DNA of 64,000 bases from Halictus rubicundus (taxonomy: Eukaryota; Arthropoda; Insecta; Hymenoptera; Halictidae), in NCBI RefSeq assembly GCF_050948215.1, contig NW_027488580.1, positions 1,488,001-1,552,000 of the forward strand. Direction: 5' to 3'. Shown here one piece after another: positions 56,097-64,000 of the stretch (position 1 is the stretch's first letter; each line of letters begins with the position of its first letter). The notes under the pieces were generated by a model. The model saw only the letters and a list, made by a program, of their open reading frames with translations. It had not been told where the DNA came from and did no database searches. The translations under genes and the position numbers were made by a program.

Positions 56097-56109
56097 GCCC
56101 CTGAGGGGC
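56097..56109. other. Short GC-rich palindrome
   Basis: GCCCCTGAGGGGC has 5-bp arms around TGA. It is probably incidental and is listed because this part of the island holds little else. Confidence 0.35.
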
Positions 56110-56987
56110 TTTTGACCCGGTTTCCGTGTAACTCGCGTCTTTATTCACTTTTCGGCTTTTATAATCCTTTTGACTTTAAACTTTCCACTCACTTTTTACT
56201 TTTATATGTACTCATACTAATTCTATCGAGTAGGAATAAATTAAAGTAAAACTCGCGAGTGCGGTTGAAATTTTCGCGTTACTATACTCTCTTACGATGT
56301 TTGCTCGGTGAGATTTCGATTCGCTCTCATCCTCTATCCTATCCTATTCTCTATCCTATCCTGTACCCTATCCTATCCTCCATCCTATACTATCAGCTAT
56401 CGTATCCTATTCTCTATCCTATACTATCATCTATCCTATCCTATCCTATCCTCTATTCTATCCAATCCCCTATCCTATCCACTATCCTATCCTATCCTCA
56501 ATCCTATCCTATCCTCAACCCTATCCTATCCTCTTTCCTATACTATCATCTATCCTATCCTATCCTATCGTCCATCCTATCCAATCCCCTATACTATCCA
56601 CTATCCTATCCCATCCTCAATCCTATCCTATCCTCAACCCTACCCTATCCTCTATCCTATCCTATCCTATCCTCTATCCTATCCGATCCTCTATCTTTTA
56701 ATATCATCTATACTATACTATTCTCTATCCTATCCTATCCTCTATGCTATACTATCCTCTATCGTATCATATCCACTATCCTATCCTATCCTCAATCCTA
56801 TCCTATCCTGTATCCTATCCAATCGCCTATCCTATCCTCTATACGATCCTATCCTCTATCCTATCCTATCCTCTATCCGATCCTATCATCTATCCTATCC
56901 TATCCTCTATCCTATCCTATTCTGTATCCTATACTCTACCCTATCCTATCCTATCCTCTATCCTATCCTCAAACCTATCCTATCCTC

Positions 56988-57053
56988 TATCCTATCCTAA
57001 CCTATCCTCTATCCTATCCTAACCTATCCTCTATCCTATCCTAACCTATCCTC
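56988..57053 (+). repeat. 22-bp unit x3
   Basis: Three exact consecutive copies of (TATCC)2-TAACC-TATCC-TC start at 56988, 57010 and 57032. This is a local expansion of a 17-bp monomer with one extra pentamer altered to TAACC. Confidence 0.85.
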
Positions 57054-57370
57054 TATCCTATCCGATCCTCTTTCCTATCCTATTCTCTATACTATCCAAT
57101 CACCCATCCTATCCTCTATCCGATCCTATCATCTATCCTATCCTATCCTCTATCCTATCCTATTCTGTATCCTATCCTGTACCCTATCCTATCCTATCCT
57201 CTATCCTACACTATCCTCTACCCTATCCTATCCTCTATCCTATCCTATCCTCTATCCTATCCAATCCCCTATCCTATCCTCTATCCTATCCTATCCTCTA
57301 CCCTATCCTATCCTCTATCCTATCCTATCCTCTATCGTATCCTATCCTCTATCCTATCCAATCCCCTATC

Positions 57371-58190
57371 CTATCCTATATCCGTTCCTATCCTCTATCC
57401 TATCCTATCCTATATCCTATAATATCATCTATCCTATACTATTCTCTATCCGATCCTATCCTCTATCCTATCCTATCCTCCATCCTATCCTATCCTCTAT
57501 CCTATCCTATCCTCTACCCTATCCTATCCTCTATCCTATCCTCTATCCTATCCTATCCTCTATCCTATAATATCATCTATTCTATACTATTCTCTATCCT
57601 ATCCTATCCTCTATCCTATACTATCCTCTATCGTATCCTATCCTCTATTGTATCCTATCCTCTATCCGATCCTATTCTCTATCCTATCCTATCCTCTATC
57701 CTATCCTATTCTCTATTCTATCCTCTACCCTATCCTATCCTCTATCGTATCCTATTCTGTATAATATACTCTACCCTATCCTATCCTATATCCGTTCCTA
57801 TCCTCTATCCTATCCTATCCTATATCCTATAATATCATCTATCCTATACTATTCTCTATCCGATCCTATCCTCTATCCTATCCTATCCTCCATCCTATCC
57901 TATCCTCTATCCTATCCTATCCTCTACCCTATCCTATCCTCTATCCTATCCTCTATCCTATCCTATCCTCTATCCTATAATATCATCTATTCTATACTAT
58001 TCTCTATCCTATCCTATCCTCTATCCTATACTATCCTCTATCGTATCCTATCCTCTATCGTATCCTATCCTCTATCCGATCCTATCCTCTATCCTATCCT
58101 ATCCTCTATCCTATCCTATTCTCTATTCTATCCTCTACCCTATCCTATCCTCTATCGTATCCTATTCTGTATAATATACTCTACCCTATC
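57371..58190 (+). repeat. 410-bp tandem duplication
   Basis: 57371-57780 and 57781-58190 are adjacent copies, each with the rare TATATCCGTTCC and TGTATAATATACTC variants. 410 fits 22 seventeen-bp plus 3 twelve-bp monomers. There are a few substitutions. Confidence 0.87.
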
Positions 58191-58898
58191 CTATCCTCTA
58201 TCCGATCCTATCCTCTATCCTATCCTATCCTATTCTCTATCCTATCCTATTCTGTATAATATACTCTACCCTATCCTATCCTCTATCCGATCCTATCCTC
58301 TATCCTATCCTATCCTATTCTCTATCCTATCCTCTACCCTATCCTATCCTCTATCCTATCCAATCACCTATCCTATCCTCTATCCTATCCTATTCTGTAT
58401 CCTATACTCTACCCTATCCTATACTCTATCCTATCCTGTAATCTATCCTATCCTATCCTCTACCCTATCCTATCATCTATCCTATACTATTCTCTATCCA
58501 ATCCTATCCTCTATCCTATACTATCCTCTATCGTATCCTATCCTCTATCGTATCCTATCCTCTATCCGATCCTATCCTCTATACTATCCTATCCTCTACC
58601 CTAACCTATCCTCCATCCGATCCTATCCTCTACCCTATCCTATCCTCTATCCTATCCTATCCTCTACCCTATCCTATTCTGTATCCTATACTCTACCCTA
58701 TCCTATCCAATCCCCTATCCTCTCCTTTATCCGATCCTATCCTCTACCCTATCCTATCCTCTATCCTATTCTATCCTCTATCCTATCCAATCCACTATCC
58801 TATCCTCTATTCTATCCTCTATCCGATCCTATCCTCTATACTATCCTATCCTCTATCCCATCCTATTCTCTATCCTATCCTCTATCCTATCCTATCCT

Positions 58899-59138
58899 CT
58901 ATCCTATAATATCATTTACCCTATACTATTCTCTATCCTATCCTATGCTCTATCCTATACTATCCTCTATCGTATCCTATCCTCTATCCGATCCTATCCT
59001 CTATCCTATCCTCTAACCTATCCTATTCTGTATCCTATACTCTACCCTACCCTATCCTCTATCCTATCCTATCCTCTATCCTATAATATCCTCTATCCTA
59101 TCCTATCCTCTATCCTATCCAATCCCCTATCCTATCCT
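58899..59138 (+). repeat. 240-bp segment shared across the island, right copy
   Basis: Right-domain copy of 53998-54237. It differs at CCTATGCTC (58945) and diverges after AATCCCCTATCC. Confidence 0.8.
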
Positions 59139-59154
59139 CTATACGATCCTATCC

Positions 59155-62100
59155 TCTATCCTATCCTATCCTCTATCCTATCCTATTCTCTATCCTATCC
59201 TCTACGCTATCCTATCCTCCATCCTATACTATCATCTATCCTATCCAATTCTCTATCCTATCCTCTATCGTCTGCTCTATCCTATCCAATCCACTATCCT
59301 ATCCTATCCTCAATAATATCCTATCCTATATCCTACCCCAACCACCTATCCTATCCTCCATCCTATACTATCCTCTATCCTATCCAATCCCCTAACCTAT
59401 CCTCTATCCGATCCTATCCTCTACCCTATCCTATCCTCTATCCTATCCTATCCTCTATCCTATCCTATCCTCTACCCTATCCTATCCTCTGTCCTATCCT
59501 ATCCTCTATCCTATCCAATCCCCTATCCTATTCTTTATCCGATCCTATCCTCTATCCTATCCTATCCTCTATACTACCCAATCCCCTATCCTATCCTCTA
59601 TACGATCCTATCCTCTATGCTATCTTATCCTCTATCCGATCCTATCCTTTATCCTATCCTATCCACTATCCTATCCTATTCTGTATCCTATACTCTACCC
59701 TATCCTATTCTCTATCGTATCCTATCCTCTATCCTATCCAATCCTCGATCCTATCCTCTATCGTATCCTATCCTCTAAACGATCCTATCCTCTATACTAT
59801 CCTATCCTCTATGCTATCTTATCCTCTATCCGATCCTATCCTCTATCCTATCCTATCCTCTATCCTCTCCTATTCTGTATCCTATACTCTACCCTATCCT
59901 ATCCTCTATCCGTTCCTATCCTCTATCCTATCCTATCCTATCCTATTCTCTATCCTATCCTATTCTGTATAATATACTCTACCCTATCCTATCCTCTATC
60001 CGATCCTATCCTCTATCCTATCCTATCCTATTCTCTATCCTATCCTCTACCTTATCCTATCCTCTATCCTATCCAATCACCTATCCTATCCTCTATCCTA
60101 TCCTATTCTGTATCCTATACTCTACCCTATCCTATACTCTATCCTATCCTGTAATCTATCCTATCCTATCCTCTACCCTATCCTATCATCTATCCTATAC
60201 TATTCTCTATCCTATCCTATCCTCTATCCTATACTATCCTCTATCGTATCCTATCCTCTATCGTATCCTATCCTCTATCCGATCCTATCCTCTATACTAT
60301 CGTATCCTCTACCCTATCATATCCTCTATCCTATCCTATCCTCTATCCTATCCAATCCCCTAACCTATCCTCTATCCGATGCTATCCTCTACCCTATCCT
60401 ATCCTCTATCCTATCCTATCCTCTATCCTATCCTATCCTCTACCCTATCCTATTCTGTATCCTATACTCTACCCTATCCTATCCAATCCCCTATCCTCTC
60501 CTTTATCCGATCCTATCCTCTACCCTATCCTATCCTCTATCCTATTCTATCCTCTATCCTATCCAATCCACTATCCTATCCTCTATTCTATCCTCTATCG
60601 TATCCTATCCTCTATCCGATCCTATCCTCTATACTATCCTATCCTCTATCCTATCCTATTCTCTATCCTATCCTCTACCCTATCCTATCCTCTATCCTAT
60701 CCTATTCTCTATCCTATCCTCTACCCTATCCTATCCTCCATCCTATACTATCATCTATCCTATCCAATTCTCTATCCTATCCTCTATCGTCTGCTCTATC
60801 CTATCCAATCCACTATCCTATCCTATCCTCAATAATATCCTATCCTATATCCTACCCCAACCACCTATCCTATCCTCCATCCTATACTATCCTCTATCCT
60901 ATCCAATCCCCTAACCTATCCTCTATCCGATCCTATCCTCTACCCTATCCTATCCTCTATCCTATCCTATCCTCTATCCTATCCTATCCTCTACCCTATC
61001 CTATCCTCTGTCCTATCCTATCCTCTATCCTATCCAATCCCCTATCCTATTCTTTATCCGATCCTATCCTCTATCCTATCCTATCCTCTATACTACCCAA
61101 TCCCCTATCCTATCCTCTATACGATCCTATCCTCTATGCTATCTTATCCTCTATCCGATCCTATCCTTTATCCTATCCTATCCACTATCCTATCCTATTC
61201 TGTATCCTATACTCTACCCTATCCTATTCTCTATCGTATCCTATCCTCTATCCTATCCAATCCTCGATCCTATCCTCTATCGTATCCTATCCTCTAAACG
61301 ATCCTATCCTCTATACTATCCTATCCTCTATGCTATCTTATCCTCTATCCGATCCTATCCTCTATCCTATCCTATCCTCTATCCTCTCCTATTCTGTATC
61401 CTATACTCTACCCTATCCTATCCTCTATCCGTTCCTATCCTCTATCCTATCCTATCCTATCCTATTCTCTATCCTATCCTATTCTGTATAATATACTCTA
61501 CCCTATCCTATCCTCTATCCGATCCTATCCTCTATCCTATCCTATCCTATTCTCTATCCTATCCTCTACCTTATCCTATCCTCTATCCTATCCAATCACC
61601 TATCCTATCCTCTATCCTATCCTATTCTGTATCCTATACTCTACCCTATCCTATACTCTATCCTATCCTGTAATCTATCCTATCCTATCCTCTACCCTAT
61701 CCTATCATCTATCCTATACTATTCTCTATCCTATCCTATCCTCTATCCTATACTATCCTCTATCGTATCCTATCCTCTATCGTATCCTATCCTCTATCCG
61801 ATCCTATCCTCTATACTATCGTATCCTCTACCCTATCATATCCTCTATCCTATCCTATCCTCTATCCTATCCAATCCCCTAACCTATCCTCTATCCGATG
61901 CTATCCTCTACCCTATCCTATCCTCTATCCTATCCTATCCTCTATCCTATCCTATCCTCTACCCTATCCTATTCTGTATCCTATACTCTACCCTATCCTA
62001 TCCAATCCCCTATCCTCTCCTTTATCCGATCCTATCCTCTACCCTATCCTATCCTCTATCCTATTCTATCCTCTATCCTATCCAATCCACTATCCTATCC

Positions 62101-62400
62101 TCTATTCTATCCTCTATCGTATCCTATCCTCTATCCGATCCTATCCTCTATACTATCCTATCCTCTATCCTATCCTATTCTCTATCCTATCCTCTACCCT
62201 ATCCTATCCTCTATCCTATCCTATTCTCTATCCTATCCTCTACCCTATCCTATCCTCCATCCTATACTATCATCTATCCTATCCAATTCTCTATCCTATC
62301 CTCTATCGTCTGCTCTATCCTATCCAATCCACTATCCTATCCTATCCTCAATAATATCCTATCCTATATCCTACCCCAACCACCTATCCTATCCTCCATC
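59155..62400 (+). repeat. 1519-bp tandem units (two full copies, third partial)
   Basis: Copies start near 59155, 60674 and 62193. Marker A falls at 59335, 60854 and 62373, exactly 1519 bp apart. The third copy diverges soon after marker A. An older, indel-bearing relative of the unit extends left to about 58440. Confidence 0.87.
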
Positions 62401-64000
62401 CTATCCTATCCTCTATCCTATCCAATCCCCTAACCTATCCACTATCCGATCCTATCCTCTACCCTATCCTATCCTCTATCCTATCCTATCCTCTATCCTA
62501 TCCTATCCTCTACCCTATCCTATCCTCTATCCTATCCTATCCTCTATCCTATCCAATCCCCTATCCTATCCTTTATCCGATCCTATCCTCTATCCTATCC
62601 TATCCTCTATCCTATCCTATTCTCTATCCTATCCTCTACCCTATCCTATCCTCCATCCTATACTATCATCTATCCTATCATATTCTCTATCCTATCCTCT
62701 ATCGTCTGCTCTATCCTATCCTATCCACTATCCTATCCTATCCTCAAAACTATCCTATCCTCTATCCTATCCAATCACCTATCCTATCCTCTATACGATC
62801 CTATCCTCTATGCTATCTTATCCTCTATCCGATCATATACTTTATCCTATCCTATCCTCTATCCTATCCTATTCTGTATCCTATACTCTACCCTATCCTA
62901 TCCTCTATCGTATCCTATCCTCTATCCGATCCTATCCTCTATCCTATCCTATCCTCTATAATATCCTATTCTCTATCCTATCCTCTACCCTATCCTATCC
63001 TCTATCCTATCCTATCCTCTATGGTATCCTATCCTCTATCCTATCCTATTCTGTATCCTATACTCTACCCTATCCTATCCTCTATCCGATCCTATCCTCT
63101 ATCCTATCCTATCCTATTCTCTATCCTATCCTCTACCCTATCCTATCCTCTATCCGATCCTATCCTCTATCCTATCCTATTCTGTATCCTATACTCTACC
63201 CTATCCTATCCAATCCCCTATCCTCTCCTTTATCCGATCCTATCCTCTACCCTATCCTATCCTCTATCCTATTCTATCCTCTATCCTATCCAATCCACTA
63301 TCCTATCCTCTATTCTATCCTCTATCGTATCCTATCCTCTATCCGATCCTATCCTCTATACTATCCTATCCTCTATCCTATCCTATTCTCTATCCTATCC
63401 TCTACCCTATCCTATCCTCTATCCTATCCTATTCTCTATCCTATCCTCTACCCTATCCTATCCTCCATCCTATACTATCATCTATCCTATCCAATTCTCT
63501 ATCCTATCCTCTATCGTCTGCTCTATCCTATCCAATCCACTATCCTATCCTATCCTCAATAATATCCTATCCTATATCCTACCCCAACCACCTATCCTAT
63601 CCTCCATCCTATCCTATCCTCTATCCTATCCAATCCCCTAACCTATCCACTATCCGATCCTATCCTCTACCCTATCCTATCCTCTATCCTATCCTATCCT
63701 CTATCCTATCCTATCCTCTACCCTATCCTATCCTCTATCCTATCCTATCCTCTATCCTATCCAATCCCCTATCCTATCCTTTATCCGATCCTATCCTCTA
63801 TCCTATCCTATCCTCTATCCTATCCTATTCTCTATCCTATCCTCTACCCTATCCTATCCTCCATCCTATACTATCATCTATCCTATCATATTCTCTATCC
63901 TATCCTCTATCGTCTGCTCTATCCTATCCTATCCACTATCCTATCCTATCCTCAAAACTATCCTATCCTCTATCCTATCCAATCACCTATCCTATCCTCT
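61965..64000 (+). repeat. 1208-bp tandem units, second copy cut by the window end
   Basis: About 61965-62792 matches 63173-64000 at offset 1208. Marker A lies at 62373 and 63581. The second copy is still matching at the last base, so the repeat continues beyond the window. Confidence 0.87.

Larger units (their letters stand above)
54334..56325. other. Complex-sequence island inside the satellite, no recognised gene
   Basis: About 2 kb of non-satellite DNA lies between two array segments. It is AT-rich with frequent CpG. It opens with T12 and ends abruptly at GATTTCGATTCGCTCTC. Contents: a region open on both strands (54627-54907, no recognised domain), a 9-bp stem-loop, G13, (CT)22 and intron-like splice signals near 55820-55990. 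I see no terminal inverted or long terminal repeats. It could be a truncated retrotransposon copy, a fragment of unique chromosomal DNA trapped by array growth, or the decayed boundary between two arrays. No function is assigned. Confidence 0.9.
1104..63592 (+). repeat. Marker family A: ACCCCAA(A/C)ACC-type irregular monomer, 13 copies
   Basis: This is the least satellite-like monomer of the array, inside an AATAATATCC...CTACCCCAA context. ACCCCAAACACC occurs at 1104, 1517, 4639, 5052, 19609, 20022, 25984 and 27755. ACCCCAACCACC occurs at 14421, 59335, 60854, 62373 and 63581. All four right-domain copies have the C form; of nine left-domain copies only 14421 does. Coordinates give the span of the family, not a continuous element. 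Confidence 0.88.
56326..64000 (+). repeat. 17-bp satellite array, right domain
   Basis: The same 17/12-bp monomers resume abruptly after the island at TCTCATCCTCTATCC and continue past the window end. The domain lacks two markers common on the left (the CATGTCC box and the CATGAATCC monomer). It carries the ACCCCAACCACC form of another marker in all four copies. Its higher-order units are tandem copies of about 410, 1519 and 1208 bp. The first kilobase is the most irregular, with several ATACTATCA and AACCCTA variants, as expected at an array edge. Confidence 0.97.

Noticed and set aside
54443..56325. TCGATTCGCT at 54443-54452 and 56316-56325 as a target duplication flanking the island
   Set aside because: The first copy lies more than 100 bp inside the island, and a repeated 10-mer in 2 kb of AT-rich DNA is expected by chance.
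54334..56325. Terminal inverted or long terminal repeats at the island ends
   Set aside because: Comparing the two ends on both strands showed no match longer than a few bases.
1..64000. Dozens of long + strand open frames rich in YPIL, SSIL and SYPL
   Set aside because: They are translations of the 17-bp satellite in all three frames, overlap each other, and have no composition, domain or start context separate from the repeat.

Overview
This is eukaryotic repetitive DNA. About 61.7 of the 64 kb is one tandem satellite. I can support no protein-coding gene, rRNA, tRNA or CRISPR array. The satellite's predominant monomer reads TATCCTATCCTATCCTC on the + strand: 17 bp, three TATCC pentamers plus TC. 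A shortened 12-bp form lacking one pentamer is interspersed. G is rare on the + strand, so the strands are very asymmetric in base composition and almost all long open frames lie on +. Those frames (up to 964 codons, rich in YPIL, SSIL and SYPL) come from a 17-bp unit lacking in-frame stops and are not treated as genes.

Layout: 1-53490 is the left array domain, built as a patchwork of duplicated blocks from about 0.2 to 4.8 kb carrying shared rare variants. 53495-53756 is a compact foldback (MITE-like) element. It has 111-bp near-perfect inverted arms, a 30-nt loop holding four-plus copies of CCCTAA, and a possible 6-bp target duplication. 53757-54333 is a short stub of array. 54334-56325 is a 2-kb island of complex, AT-rich but CpG-containing sequence. 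The island starts with T12 and contains a G13 run, a (CT)22 tract, a small stem-loop and a pair of intron-like splice signals, but no recognisable gene. 56326-64000 is the right array domain. It uses the same 17-bp monomer but different higher-order units (410, 1519 and 1208 bp), and the last unit runs off the window.

Organism: eukaryotic, from the satellite, the foldback element, the splice-like signals and the microsatellite. The 56-nt candidate intron and the CpG-containing AT-rich island would fit an arthropod (a hymenopteran is a guess only) or a fungus; nothing here decides it. The internal CCCTAA tract is not proof of a nearby chromosome end. The region is probably heterochromatic, either pericentromeric or subtelomeric.

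No genes cooperate here. What can be read is history: repeated local tandem duplication and longer-range copying of array segments, gain and loss of single 17-bp monomers, and insertion of at least one and possibly two mobile or foreign segments near the junction between the two array domains. Block boundaries were found by eye and are approximate (about ±20 bp).
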